Counted from the first letter of the stretch, positions 35,137 to 44,392 are shown. The stretch is 64,000 nt of DNA from Vibrio inusitatus (GCA_024346935.1 AP024879.1:1116001-1180000); one strand, 5' to 3'. Notes: generated from the letters alone by a model not told the origin. Program-made: numbers and translations.

Positions 35137-38100
35137 ATGGATAACAAACGTCGCCAGTTTTTGAAATCTGGTCTTGCAGTAGGTGGTATAGGTGCCTTTG
35201 CTGCAGGTTACGCTTCTACAACTAAACATATGGTTGAAGGTGCTATCGAAGGAACGGCAGGAGAAAAAACCAAAAGTATTCACAATGGCAATTCGCTTGA
35301 GCCTGAATACAAGGTGAGCAAAAGTGGAAACTTGATCCCTAATCCTAACCAGCGCGTTGCACCTTCTATGTGTTTTGGTTGTTGGACTCTTTGTGGCCTG
35401 CGAGTTCGTGTGGACAATCGTAATGATGAAATACTGCGAGTGTCAGGAAACCCATATCATCCGCTCTCTCACCAACAACACATTCCTTATCAAACGCCTG
35501 TTAAGGATGCTTACCTAGGATTGACTGGAGAGTCAGGCCTCGAGGGCCGCTCAACGGCCTGTGCTCGTGGTAACGGCATGTTAGAGATCCGTAATAGCCC
35601 GTATCGCATCACTCAACCACTTAAACGTGTGGGTAAACGTGGTGAAGGCAAGTGGGAACCTATTAGCTACGAACAACTAGTCAAAGAAGTCGTTCAAGGC
35701 GGAGACCTATTTGGAGAAGGGCATGTTGAAGGTTTGGCCTCTATCCGAGACTTAAACTCACCTATAGATGCAAAAAACCCAGAGTATGGACCTAAAGCAA
35801 ACCAACTACTCATGACCAATGGTACTAATGAAGGGCGTGATGATATCTTCAAACGTTTTGCATTCAACAGCTTCGGTACTCGTAACTTTGCTAATCACGG
35901 CTCTTACTGTGGCTATGCATTTCGTGCGGGGAGTGGTGCATTCATGAATGACCTCAATAAATTTGCTCATCTAAAACCTGACTTTGACAATGCCGAATTC
36001 ATTATTTTTATCGGAATGTCACCCGCTCAAGCCGGCAATCCATTCAAGCGTCAAGCACGTCAACTTGCAAAGGCGCGTACCGATGGTCATCTTGAATATA
36101 CGATAGTGACACCAAGTTTGCCTGCAGGGTCTTCAAGCTTGGCCGCAGGTGATACGAATCGTTGGTTACCCATCAAGCCTGGTACCGATTCTGCTTTGGT
36201 GCTTGGAATGATTCAATGGATCATCGAAAACCAACGCTACAACAAGACTTTCTTAGCTCAGCCTGGACCAAAAGCAATGGCAAACGCGGGAACGGCACAC
36301 TGGTGTAATGCAACTCACCTAGTGATCAGTGATGAGTCACACCCTAGATACGGTAAATTCCTACGCGCCTCTGAAGCAGGAATGACCTTTGAAGGTGAAG
36401 CATTATCGGATTCTGATCCCTATGTAATTGTAAATTCGCAAAACGGTGAACTCGGCCTACATAGCCAAGCAGGAGAAGCCAAACTATTTGTAGACCAAGA
36501 AATCATCTTAGATTCAGGTCAAACAGTACGTGTTAAGTCTTCACTGCAGCGTTTAAAAGAAGAGGCGTTCAAATACGACCTGAATTTTTACAGCAAACAA
36601 TGCGATATCCCTGTTGAAGAGATTATTTCGTTGGCAAAACGTTTTACCAGCCATGGTACAAAAGCGGTCGTAGATACTCATGGTGGCAACATGCACACCA
36701 ACGGCTTCTATAATGCATTCACCATCATGATGCTCAATGCACTGATCGGAAATATTAACCTGAAGGGAGGTGCAATGGCTCAAGCTGGCGGTTACCCTAC
36801 TTCAGCTAATGGTCCGCGTTATGATTTCACTAAGTTTGAAGGCAAAGTTGCGCCTAAAGGAGTATTCCTGTCGCGCAGTAAATTCCCATACGAAAAAACC
36901 AGTGAATACAAACGCCGAATCGCAGCAGGGCAATCCCCATACCCAACGCGTGCGCCTTGGTATCCTATCTCTGCTCCGCTCCTTACCGAGCACCTTACCG
37001 CAGCAATAGATGGCTACCCTTATCGCGTTAAGGCATGGATCAATCACATGGGAAACCCTATTTACGGCATCCCTGGATTAAAGAACCTCCTTGAAGAGAA
37101 ACTAAAAGATCCCAAGCAACTTGGCTTGATAGTTTCGGTCGATGCATTCATTAATGAAACCAGCGCACTGTCTGATTACATAGTGCCAGATACCGTCACT
37201 TATGAAAGTTGGGGAATGGCAGTTCCTTGGCATGATGTGCCGGTAAAAGCGGTTACAGCGCGCTGGCCTATCGTAGAAGCACGTACAGAAAAAACCACTG
37301 ATGGTAGGCACATTTGTTTAGAAAACTTCCTTATTGATCTTGCCAAAGAGATGAAGCTTGGTGGCTTTGGAGATAAAGCGATTAAGTCTAGTGACGGATC
37401 ATGGCACAGTATTCATAGCGCAGAGGACTATTACCTTCGAGCTGCGGCCAACTTAGCTTATGTCAAAGGCGGTGTTCCTGAGGTAACAGCAGAAGATATC
37501 GCATGGTCTGGGCTTGAACGCCTATTGCCAAGCATGAACAAAGCGCTATCAAACGAAGAAATGAAGCGAGTGGCTTATATTTTTGCGCGAGGTGGCCGCT
37601 TTGAAAATGCGACTGAGGCTTATAAAGGCAATCAGATGAAGTATAAATGGACGCAACCGATCGCTATCTGGAATGAGAAAGTAGGCAGCTCTCGTAACAC
37701 CATGACGGGAGAGTTATACAGTGGTTGCCCGACTTGGTATCCACAAAAACTATCTGATGGGACGCCACTTGAAGAGCAATACCCTAGCAATAAGTGGCCA
37801 TTTAGTTTGACTAACTTTAAGTCTAACATTCATAGTGCGGTCTCTAACCTATCGCCTAGATTACATTCCGTTAAAGGCGTCAATCCGGTGTATATCCATC
37901 CAGAGGATGCGACAAGTGCAGGCATTGAAACCGGTGATGAATTTATCATTGAAACCCCAAGCTCTAGCACTAAAGCCTTGGCTATGGTCGTTTCTGGAAT
38001 TCGTCGAGGAACCCTTGGTTTTGAACATGGCTTTGGTCATACCGAACTTGGCGAGCGTGCTCACTGGATTGGTGACAAGCAGCAGCCTATCAGAACACGT

Positions 38101-38232
38101 ACTCACGATGGGGTGAACATCAATGATATTGGCTTAATCGACCCAACTCGGGAAGGTAAAGGTGTCATGCTTGACTGGGTAGTGGGCTCTGCTGCACGTC
38201 AATCACTTCCAGCTAAGATTCGTAAAGCATAG
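35137..38232 (+). CDS. ttrA: Tetrathionate reductase catalytic molybdopterin subunit TtrA
   Basis: A 1031-residue DMSO-reductase-family enzyme that reduces tetrathionate to thiosulfate in the periplasm. A Tat signal (KRRQFLKSGLAVGGIGAFAA, residues 4-23) is followed by an N-terminal iron-sulfur motif around CFGCWTLCG. NGTNEGRDDIFKRFAFNSFG and NHMGNPIYGIPG are in the cofactor-binding domains. The length is typical for TtrA. A strong terminator follows six bases after the stop. Confidence 0.94.
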   Translation: MDNKRRQFLKSGLAVGGIGAFAAGYASTTKHMVEGAIEGTAGEKTKSIHNGNSLEPEYKVSKSGNLIPNPNQRVAPSMCFGCWTLCGLRVRVDNRNDEILRVSGNPYHPLSHQQHIPYQTPVKDAYLGLTGESGLEGRSTACARGNGMLEIRNSPYRITQPLKRVGKRGEGKWEPISYEQLVKEVVQGGDLFGEGHVEGLASIRDLNSPIDAKNPEYGPKANQLLMTNGTNEGRDDIFKRFAFNSFGTRNFANHGSYCGYAFRAGSGAFMNDLNKFAHLKPDFDNAEFIIFIGMSPAQAGNPFKRQARQLAKARTDGHLEYTIVTPSLPAGSSSLAAGDTNRWLPIKPGTDSALVLGMIQWIIENQRYNKTFLAQPGPKAMANAGTAHWCNATHLVISDESHPRYGKFLRASEAGMTFEGEALSDSDPYVIVNSQNGELGLHSQAGEAKLFVDQEIILDSGQTVRVKSSLQRLKEEAFKYDLNFYSKQCDIPVEEIISLAKRFTSHGTKAVVDTHGGNMHTNGFYNAFTIMMLNALIGNINLKGGAMAQAGGYPTSANGPRYDFTKFEGKVAPKGVFLSRSKFPYEKTSEYKRRIAAGQSPYPTRAPWYPISAPLLTEHLTAAIDGYPYRVKAWINHMGNPIYGIPGLKNLLEEKLKDPKQLGLIVSVDAFINETSALSDYIVPDTVTYESWGMAVPWHDVPVKAVTARWPIVEARTEKTTDGRHICLENFLIDLAKEMKLGGFGDKAIKSSDGSWHSIHSAEDYYLRAAANLAYVKGGVPEVTAEDIAWSGLERLLPSMNKALSNEEMKRVAYIFARGGRFENATEAYKGNQMKYKWTQPIAIWNEKVGSSRNTMTGELYSGCPTWYPQKLSDGTPLEEQYPSNKWPFSLTNFKSNIHSAVSNLSPRLHSVKGVNPVYIHPEDATSAGIETGDEFIIETPSSSTKALAMVVSGIRRGTLGFEHGFGHTELGERAHWIGDKQQPIRTRTHDGVNINDIGLIDPTREGKGVMLDWVVGSAARQSLPAKIRKA

Positions 38233-38237
38233 ATATT

Positions 38238-38271
38238 AAAAAGCCCTTAACCAGTTGGTTAAGGGCTTTTT
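38238..38271 (+). terminator. Intrinsic terminator after ttrA
   Basis: AAAAAGCCCTTAACCA and TGGTTAAGGGCTTTTT form a perfect 16-pair stem around a two-base gap (in practice a four-base loop), ending in T residues. It can also stop transcripts coming from the opposite strand after the GntR gene. Confidence 0.95.
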
Positions 38272-38342
38272 AAAGGTGGAATTATTCGCTCAACCAGAAA
38301 AATAGCAAAACAAATCCAAAAGTATCTTTTAGCTACCGACTT

Positions 38343-39002
38343 CTATGCTTCTACTGCTAAACAAGCATCAATAACGGCCTTAATGTCCAAGACATGCTTA
38401 CGCAACATAGCTTGAGCCTCTGCGATCTCTCCTGAACTTAGCATCTGATAGATTCGGCGGTGATCTTCTAGAATCTCACCATATGCGTCCTCTGTACTAG
38501 TGAGATGACTGCGAATGGCACCGATGTGGAATTGCACTAGCTCATAGCTTTTCTGTAGTAACGAGTTACCACAATACTTGAAGAAAGATTCATGGAATTC
38601 CCCATCAAGTAGCAAAAACGCTTTAAAGTCTTTGTTCTTAAACTTATGTTCCATCTTCACAATGCTAATTTCTAAGCACTCCAAAAATGCTTCCGAGTTG
38701 TTTTTCATCGACTCTTCAATTGCAATCGGTTCCATGAAGCTACGGAAGTTACAAAGTTCAATCAGCGACCTCTCATCTGGTCGAAATACAAAACTTCCCT
38801 TCTGAGGAATAATATCGATCAATCCTTCTTGCTTAAGGATGAACAAAGCCTCTCTAACTGGTGTTTTACTAACACCAAAGGTCTCGGAAAGAGATGCCTC
38901 TGACAGTGGCTGGCCTAACTTAAGCTCACCACTAACGATGGAGTGGCGCAAGTTCTCAGCCACATTTTCTGTCAAACTTTTAGGGCGAGTAATAGCTTTC
39001 AA
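38343..39002 (-). CDS. GntR-family regulator with FCD domain, probable regulator of the nickel/sugar-acid regulon
   Basis: A 219-residue FadR-subfamily repressor. The winged helix spans about residues 10-75 (LSEASLSETFGVSKTPVREA, then GLIDIIPQKGSFV). The FCD ligand domain follows, with acidic and His residues (LLDGEFHESFFKYCGN) that in this fold bind a metal and a small organic acid. One 13-base site lies 128 bases before its start, and the same site lies before every neighbouring operon to 47.6 kb, so it probably controls itself and all of them. The inducer would be the substrate of the pathway. Confidence 0.88.
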   Translation of the reverse strand: MKAITRPKSLTENVAENLRHSIVSGELKLGQPLSEASLSETFGVSKTPVREALFILKQEGLIDIIPQKGSFVFRPDERSLIELCNFRSFMEPIAIEESMKNNSEAFLECLEISIVKMEHKFKNKDFKAFLLLDGEFHESFFKYCGNSLLQKSYELVQFHIGAIRSHLTSTEDAYGEILEDHRRIYQMLSSGEIAEAQAMLRKHVLDIKAVIDACLAVEA

Positions 39003-39129
39003 TCTCGTTACCTCTTTTCTTAAATTTAGCTCACGTCAGTCTACCCTAATATCATGCGATTCACAGCAACAAATAGAGGATGTCCAGACCTAAAAATAGG
39101 CTAAAATCTGCAATTCGTGATAGCGTACA

Positions 39130-39142
39130 ATCTGATACATCA
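39130..39142 (-). promoter_or_regulatory. Regulon operator site 1 (before the GntR gene)
   Basis: Read on the minus strand, TGATGTATCAGAT matches the shared 13-base site with one change from the consensus TGATATATCAGAT. Its position fits autoregulation of the GntR gene. Confidence 0.7.
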
Positions 39143-39189
39143 CGAATTAAATCAATAAATTAGTAAACACATTGACCAGACAAATCAGA

Positions 39190-39765
39190 TCACAGCCCTA
39201 ATGCCAACATTATATAAACACTTCCAGACAACACACATAACTGCTGTTTCCCAAATACCGATGACAGTTTGTTGCCTAAACTCAGTCCGGTGCAATACAA
39301 AGCAAGACTAGACATGATAAAGCCAAGAGTGTACTGGCCAAAGTCCATCGCACCTGAACCTTCGATAATATGAACGTATCCATGGAAGGCAGAGAGCACA
39401 GCTAAGCTACAAACAGCCCACTGGTTGATCGAACGTCCTAACCCTCCAAACAGTAAGAACATGCCAACGCATACGATAGATAAGGTAATCATAGCTTCAA
39501 AGAACTGAAGTTTTAAACCGACAACAGCCAACAACGCACCAGCAACTAAGCTCAATGCTAACACCAGCAACACTGCCAACTTGATGTTTCTTTGCTTATT
39601 AAAAAAGAAGCTACAAATAAGACCAACACCAAGCATAGCGGCAAGATGGTCCATTCCAGTCAATGGATGAACAAAACCAGAAGCAAACCCTACATCAGAA
39701 TGACTAGGATGAGCCAATGCCAACCCAGGACACATCAGAAGTGCAAAAATCCCTATCTTTTTCAT
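39190..39765 (-). CDS. hupE: HupE/UreJ-family nickel permease
   Basis: A 191-residue membrane protein. A signal peptide ends at LALA, so the mature protein begins HPSHSD. The family signature HPLTGMDHLAAMLGVG follows, with six or so helices. HupE/UreJ proteins bring nickel (or cobalt) into the cell for metalloenzymes. No hydrogenase or urease is nearby. Instead it faces the larCEB genes across a shared regulatory region, so the nickel most likely serves the pincer cofactor. An in-frame upstream ATG (39822) would precede the signal peptide and is not used. Confidence 0.88.
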   Translation of the reverse strand: MKKIGIFALLMCPGLALAHPSHSDVGFASGFVHPLTGMDHLAAMLGVGLICSFFFNKQRNIKLAVLLVLALSLVAGALLAVVGLKLQFFEAMITLSIVCVGMFLLFGGLGRSINQWAVCSLAVLSAFHGYVHIIEGSGAMDFGQYTLGFIMSSLALYCTGLSLGNKLSSVFGKQQLCVLSGSVYIMLALGL

Positions 39766-39827
39766 AAAACTAACCTTGTTACCAATATCATCACTTGAAG
39801 AGAAGCTCTTCATTTCAATCATACGAC

Positions 39828-39840
39828 TAACATATCAGAT
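39828..39840 (+). promoter_or_regulatory. Regulon operator site 2 (before hupE)
   Basis: TAACATATCAGAT is one of the six shared sites. It lies 63 bases before the hupE start and is followed by CTCAAGAATTAATT, a tail partly repeated at site 6. Confidence 0.7.
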
Positions 39841-39960
39841 CTCAAGAATTAATTATTAGACTAATTACTCTTTTAAGGAAGCGGATCACACAAACGTTAA
39901 TCGCTATACCAATAAGCATTTAAACAAGTAGAACAAAACATAAAATAAACATAAAGTATC

Positions 39961-39973
39961 TAACATATCAGAA
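39961..39973 (+). promoter_or_regulatory. Regulon operator site 3 (before larC)
   Basis: TAACATATCAGAA lies 51 bases before the larC start. The 14 bases ATCTAACATATCAG are identical to the minus strand of site 6. Together with site 2 it gives each divergent promoter its own operator. Confidence 0.7.
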
Positions 39974-40023
39974 TTCAAACTTTACTTAAGCGTAAAACTA
40001 ATAACCCGAAGGTGGAGTAATAT

Positions 40024-41247
40024 ATGCACATTCATCTAGATCTCATTGGTGGTATTGCTGGGGATATGTTCACCGCCGCAATACTGGATGCAACCCCCGA
40101 ACTAAAAAAGCCACTGTTTGATGCTTTAGAGGTGGTTCGAGCGCAAACCCAAGTCAAGTATTGGACTGAAGATGCAATGGACAAAGGCCTTAGCGGTCAA
40201 CGATTCTATGTTGAAGAAGATCCGCATGCAGAGTCGGACCACCATCACCATCACCATCACCATCATGGTGAGCATAGAAGCTGGAAATCCATTAAAAAGC
40301 TATTGTTAGAACTGCCTATTGAAGAGCAGGTAAGACGAAATGCCATCGGCATTTTTGAGCTCCTAGCCCAAGCGGAAGCGGGAATTCATGGTAAGAGTGT
40401 TGATGACGTCCACTTTCATGAAGTCGGTGCCTGGGACTGTATTATCGATATATTGTCCGCAAGCTGGCTTATTGAACATACAAAAGCAAGCTCTTGGTCA
40501 TGTTCCAAAATACCTTGGGGTGGCGGTACGGTTCGCTGTGCTCATGGGGAAATACCAGTGCCAGCGCCAGCAACCCTGACTCTTTTAAAGGGATTTACCG
40601 TCTTCGATGATGGCATAAAAGGGGAAAGAGTAACGCCTACTGGTGCGGCTATTTTGGCTTGGTTACGCCCTTCAAGTACAGTTGCTCAGGGCAGTATCTC
40701 CAGCGTTGGCTATGGATTCGGGAAACGTAAACTTTCTGATAGAGCAAATCTTCTTCGTGCATCCTTTCTCTCTACCGAGAGCACTACAAGCATAGAATCC
40801 CAAGAGATTTGTGTCGTTCAGTTCGATATCGATGATATGACGGGCGAAATGTTGGCGATTGCCAGAGAAAAAATACGTGAGCAACACGGTGTGCACGAAA
40901 TTACTGAGGCTATTTCTCATGGTAAGAAAAACCGCCATATTAGTACTTTTACCGTTTTGTCCTCTCCATCGCATCAAGATTCTATTGTCGAATTTATCTT
41001 TAATAACACCTCTACCATAGGGGCTCGCTATTGGAACTGTATGCGAAAAGTACTTCCCCGCTTGCACCATAGTATTTCTGCGGACGATCAGAACTTTGAT
41101 GTCAAAACTGTCAGCAGACCCGATGGTTCGATAACAAGCAAGCTTGAATCTGATCATTTAGATAACTCAAACATGAATTACCAATCCCAAACCAAGATTA
41201 AATCTGATATAGAGGCGGCTGCGGTCCATGAACACACTCAATCATAA
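40024..41247 (+). CDS. larC: Nickel-pincer cofactor biosynthesis cyclometallase LarC
   Basis: A 407-residue protein that inserts nickel into the pyridinium dithio-acid precursor of the nickel-pincer nucleotide in a CTP-dependent reaction. The start HIHLDLIGGIAGDMFTAAIL is diagnostic. A run of nine histidines (residues 74-82) would bind or store nickel. VHFHEVGAWDCIIDI and RVTPTGAAILAWL are further family motifs. It is one continuous frame, unlike Lactobacillus, where larC is split by a programmed frameshift. It overlaps larE by 20 bases, and GGTGGAG precedes the start. Confidence 0.92.
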   Translation: MHIHLDLIGGIAGDMFTAAILDATPELKKPLFDALEVVRAQTQVKYWTEDAMDKGLSGQRFYVEEDPHAESDHHHHHHHHHGEHRSWKSIKKLLLELPIEEQVRRNAIGIFELLAQAEAGIHGKSVDDVHFHEVGAWDCIIDILSASWLIEHTKASSWSCSKIPWGGGTVRCAHGEIPVPAPATLTLLKGFTVFDDGIKGERVTPTGAAILAWLRPSSTVAQGSISSVGYGFGKRKLSDRANLLRASFLSTESTTSIESQEICVVQFDIDDMTGEMLAIAREKIREQHGVHEITEAISHGKKNRHISTFTVLSSPSHQDSIVEFIFNNTSTIGARYWNCMRKVLPRLHHSISADDQNFDVKTVSRPDGSITSKLESDHLDNSNMNYQSQTKIKSDIEAAAVHEHTQS

Positions 41248-42055
41248 ACTCACTAGTTTGGAGCAAACACTTAACGCTTTAGGTAAGATCACGGTGGCTG
41301 TTAGCGGCGGCGTAGACAGTATGACTCTGGCATTCGTTGCTCACAGAGTATTGGGCGACAATGCAAAAATGGTGCATTCCATTTCACCGGCAGTTCCCCC
41401 TAAAGATACCCAGCGCATACGCGATTTTGCAGCTAAATATCAATGGAATATAACGTTTGTCTCTAGTGGCGAAATCGATACACCGAGCTATCAAAATAAC
41501 CCCGTTAATCGCTGTTATTACTGTAAAACCTGCTTATACAGCACACTTAAAGCCCTCTCTTTTGGGCAAGTCGTATCTGGTACAAATTTAGACGACCTAG
41601 ATGACTACCGTCCAGGGCTTATCGCGGCAAAAGAACACCGTATCGTGCACCCATTTGTGGAAGCCAATATAGATAAACAAGAAATTCGTCAGCTGGCTTT
41701 ACAGCTAGGACTACCAACACTATCAAGCTTGCCCGCGTCTCCCTGTTTGGCAAGTCGAATCGAAACGGGCATCCACATTGATAGCAATAATCTAGGGTTA
41801 GTCGACGCGGTAGAGCAGCATCTGCGCTCACGGATAGACAGTACAACCTTGAGATGTCGAGTCAAAAAACAACAGATAGGTATTGAGGTAGATAGTCAAA
41901 CTTTTGAGAACTTAACTCAGCAAGATATCGACGATTTAAAAAGTGACATTGCACAGATTACCAACAACTTCCGCTCCGACGTTCCCATTCAGTTCATGCC
42001 TTATCAAAGAGGTAGTGCTTTTGTAGGAGACAAACAGTGTCAGGCATCATTATAG
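41228..42055 (+). CDS. larE: Pyridinium-3,5-biscarboxylate sulfur insertase LarE
   Basis: A 275-residue PP-loop ATPase that adds sulfur to make the dithio-acid ligand of the nickel-pincer cofactor. The PP-loop SGGVDSM is at residues 26-32. Cys96, Cys99 and Cys102 (NRCYYCKTCLY) and Cys173 (SPCLASRIETG) are present. The Lactobacillus enzyme sacrifices a single cysteine, while multi-cysteine forms are reported to carry a [4Fe-4S] cluster that donates sulfide. This protein looks like the second type. It overlaps larB by 19 bases. Confidence 0.92.
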   Translation: MNTLNHKLTSLEQTLNALGKITVAVSGGVDSMTLAFVAHRVLGDNAKMVHSISPAVPPKDTQRIRDFAAKYQWNITFVSSGEIDTPSYQNNPVNRCYYCKTCLYSTLKALSFGQVVSGTNLDDLDDYRPGLIAAKEHRIVHPFVEANIDKQEIRQLALQLGLPTLSSLPASPCLASRIETGIHIDSNNLGLVDAVEQHLRSRIDSTTLRCRVKKQQIGIEVDSQTFENLTQQDIDDLKSDIAQITNNFRSDVPIQFMPYQRGSAFVGDKQCQASL

Positions 42056-42696
42056 ATTTCGAACGCAAACAGCGTTGCGGTATCGAAGAAGCGATTTTGT
42101 GTGAACGCAAAAGTGTCACGCAGATTGAAGAGATCATTGAGCTGGGTCTGGAAAGGCAAGCCCGACTGTTGTTCACTCGATTTAACAAAGAGAAATGGTC
42201 TCAACTAGATCCGGTATACCATCAACAACTGGCTTATTGTCCCCTATCAAGTACCGCAATACTTGGGGAACTTGATAAACTGGAAGACCAACAACCACAC
42301 ATCGCGATTGTATCGGGAGGGTCTTCTGATACTGGTGTGTGCCATGAAATACTAACTACGCTCAACTACCATGGGTATGCCGCTCGCCTATTTGAGGATG
42401 TGGGCGTGTCAGCGCTTTGGCGTCTGCACGATGCACTTGATGAGATCAACAAAGCGAAAGTCATCATCGCAGTTGCGGGGATGGAAGCGGCCTTGCCAAC
42501 GGTTTTATCCGGCATGACCAATAGACCTATTATTGCCGTGCCTACCTCGGTGGGCTATGGGGTTTCAGAAGGTGGTCAGCTAGCATTAAATGCATGTTTA
42601 GGGAGCTGTGCCGCTGGCTTAATGACCGTCAACATTGATAATGGCTTCGGCGCCGCTTGTGGCGCAATTAAAATGATCAATAGTTTTTCTATGTAA
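42037..42696 (+). CDS. larB: Pyridinium-3,5-biscarboxylate mononucleotide synthase LarB
   Basis: A 219-residue protein with a PurE-like C-terminal half. It carboxylates and hydrolyses nicotinic acid adenine dinucleotide in the first step of the nickel-pincer pathway. The N-terminal DFERKQRCGIEEAILCERKS and the C-terminal VSGGSSDTGVCHEI, VAVAGMEAALPTVLSG and VPTSVGYGVSEGG motifs identify it. It completes larC-larE-larB as a tightly overlapping operon. A weak hairpin (GAGTGAA/TTCACTC, about 42731-42768) follows. Confidence 0.92.
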   Translation: MSGIIIDFERKQRCGIEEAILCERKSVTQIEEIIELGLERQARLLFTRFNKEKWSQLDPVYHQQLAYCPLSSTAILGELDKLEDQQPHIAIVSGGSSDTGVCHEILTTLNYHGYAARLFEDVGVSALWRLHDALDEINKAKVIIAVAGMEAALPTVLSGMTNRPIIAVPTSVGYGVSEGGQLALNACLGSCAAGLMTVNIDNGFGAACGAIKMINSFSM

Positions 42697-42780
42697 ACCG
42701 TCCTTTCTCTACGCTAGTACCCTTAAGTGACAACGAGTGAAGCCGTTAAATAACAACAGTTTCACTCATCGTTTTACAGG

Positions 42781-42945
42781 TTACAGAAACGCAAAGTCTA
42801 CTGGTACTGGGATCGACTCTTCATTCAAAGGTTGACCCAACTTTCCTGTCGATGGTTCAATCTTGAACGATAAAGTATTGTCCGAGTTCTGATTGCCAAC
42901 CAGAAGAATATTCCCTGTTGCATCAATATTCATGCCTCTAGGAAC
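42781..42945 (-). pseudogene. Remnant of a lactonase gene (C-terminal 54 codons)
   Basis: The minus strand encodes VPRGMNIDATGNILLVGNQN and ends PVPVDFAFL. This aligns with the last blade of the complete lactonase at 52733-53905 (CPRGMAVEPDDQHLCVGNQN, ending PVPVDFAYAGY). The remaining ~335 codons are missing, and the upstream sequence is replaced by the terminator at 42947-42975. There is no start signal. It is a decayed copy of a gene of the same pathway. Confidence 0.82.
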
Positions 42946-42946
42946 G

Positions 42947-42975
42947 AAAAAAGCAACCCTCTTGCAAAGGTTGCT
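42947..42975 (-). terminator. Terminator after the LarA-family gene
   Basis: On the minus strand AGCAACC, a short loop and GGTTGCT form a stem followed by six T residues. It ends the dctP/LarA-family transcript and sits exactly at the break point of the lactonase remnant. Confidence 0.85.
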
Positions 42976-43015
42976 ATTCAAGTTACAAGCGATGTTTTTT
43001 ATAACCTTCTCTAAC

Positions 43016-44311
43016 TTAGCTTTGCCAAGCTAGCAGTTGTCCTGTCTCATTGAAACGAAACGCTTCTTCCGACTGAATACACTCCGCTTTCTCAAGCATC
43101 TCCACTATCGGTTTCAAAGCCTCAGAGACATATATGTTATCCAGATCCAAGGTGTTCTTTATCCAAACAATCTTGGCGTTTTTAATATCGTGGATTGGCG
43201 CAGTCTTCAATGCAAATACTATAGCTTCTCTATCATTGCCCATCACCATAGGTATCTTGGCCGTTGCCAAGGTCCCTGCGGTTGCGGCATTGGTGTACAT
43301 CGCACTAAAGTCGAGCTTCTGCACCAGCTGTCTGGTGGTGATATCCGCCATGCCAATACCCACACCATTGCCGTGGGTGGCTTCTGTTAAAGAAAGTACC
43401 ACAGTGCTGGAGATATTAGGTCCTTTGAAGCCCGCTACCCCCGAACCAGGCCTGCCTGTCACATTAGGGTCCATACCTTCACCGCTAATGTTCTTGCCAA
43501 TCTCTTGGATGATTAACACATCAATGTCGGGGATCTGAATGGTGGCAATATTGCGCTTCGCTTTTTCTAGATACTTAGGTTCCAAGGAAAGGATGTCATG
43601 CTGCTCAACCACTTCAATATCCATCAGTTCATCGTAAGCATCCTCAACCAAACCAATTGCAAAAGGTACGTTGATTTGTTCCAGCAAGCGTTCGCCCGCT
43701 TCTGGTATCACACGATGAAAATTATGGAAGCCATATCGATGCAATGACGATGCCCCGGCATGATTACCCAGCCCAATACACAGCATTTTCAGCAAACCAC
43801 TCTCGACCTGCCCTTTAAAGTCAGCGTGAGGTTTGATTTTGTTGCACAAGATAATGCCATCCGCCTCCATCGCAATTCTATCCAAATAGAGAGGGACACC
43901 ATCGGACATGCTAGCAACTTGAACCACTTCCATGGAGGAAACGATGGGCACTCCCATAGACTGCTCAGTGACACCGTAGGTTTCAAGAATCTTAACCTGA
44001 CCTTCAGCATTGGCTGAGCCATGACTGCCCATAGAAGGTACAACAAAAGGCAGCGCACCATTGGCTTTTAAAAAAGCAATGGTTTGTTGCAACACAGGAA
44101 TAAGGCCTGAGATTCCACGACTACCAACGGTAATCGCTAGTGACATCCCCTTCAAGCGTTGCGGATTTGGCAGTTTTAACAACTCCTGACTGATCTGTTG
44201 TGGAATGTCGTTGAGTCTCTTTCGCTCAAAATGTTGCTTTACCTTCACCATTTTTGGTAATTCACATTCAAAGCCACCATCCAATGTGAATTTGATTTCT
44301 TTATCAAACAT
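43016..44311 (-). CDS. LarA-family (DUF2088) nickel-pincer racemase/epimerase homologue
   Basis: A 431-residue protein of the LarA superfamily. Conserved pieces include TVGSRGISGL (61-70), VPSMGSHGSA (91-100), NKIKPHADFKG (157-167), ESGLLKMLCIGLGNHAGA (170-187), and VTGRPGSGVAGF. His162, Lys175 and His184 are candidates for the catalytic and cofactor-attachment residues, by analogy with lactate racemase. The superfamily includes lactate, malate and other hydroxyacid racemases and a gluconate 2-epimerase. The sugar-acid genes and shared operators here suggest a C2-epimerase or racemase for a sugar acid. It is probably cotranscribed with dctP. Confidence 0.82.
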   Translation of the reverse strand: MFDKEIKFTLDGGFECELPKMVKVKQHFERKRLNDIPQQISQELLKLPNPQRLKGMSLAITVGSRGISGLIPVLQQTIAFLKANGALPFVVPSMGSHGSANAEGQVKILETYGVTEQSMGVPIVSSMEVVQVASMSDGVPLYLDRIAMEADGIILCNKIKPHADFKGQVESGLLKMLCIGLGNHAGASSLHRYGFHNFHRVIPEAGERLLEQINVPFAIGLVEDAYDELMDIEVVEQHDILSLEPKYLEKAKRNIATIQIPDIDVLIIQEIGKNISGEGMDPNVTGRPGSGVAGFKGPNISSTVVLSLTEATHGNGVGIGMADITTRQLVQKLDFSAMYTNAATAGTLATAKIPMVMGNDREAIVFALKTAPIHDIKNAKIVWIKNTLDLDNIYVSEALKPIVEMLEKAECIQSEEAFRFNETGQLLAWQS

Positions 44312-44346
44312 GTACTATTAACCCTAGCAAAACTAAAACAACAAGA

Positions 44347-44361
44347 GAGGGCATAGCCCTC
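44347..44361 (-). other. Short hairpin between dctP and the LarA-family gene
   Basis: GAGGGC, a three-base loop and GCCCTC form a compact hairpin, followed on the minus strand by TCTTGTTGTTTT. It could stabilise the dctP message or attenuate read-through into the LarA-family gene, giving more binding protein than enzyme. Confidence 0.4.
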
Positions 44362-44392
44362 CCTAGATAAACATCGACATCTTTAATGATGA

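Noticed and set aside
40672..41157. 161-codon frame antisense to larC
   Set aside because: It lies wholly within the well-supported larC frame and its translation has no recognisable domain.
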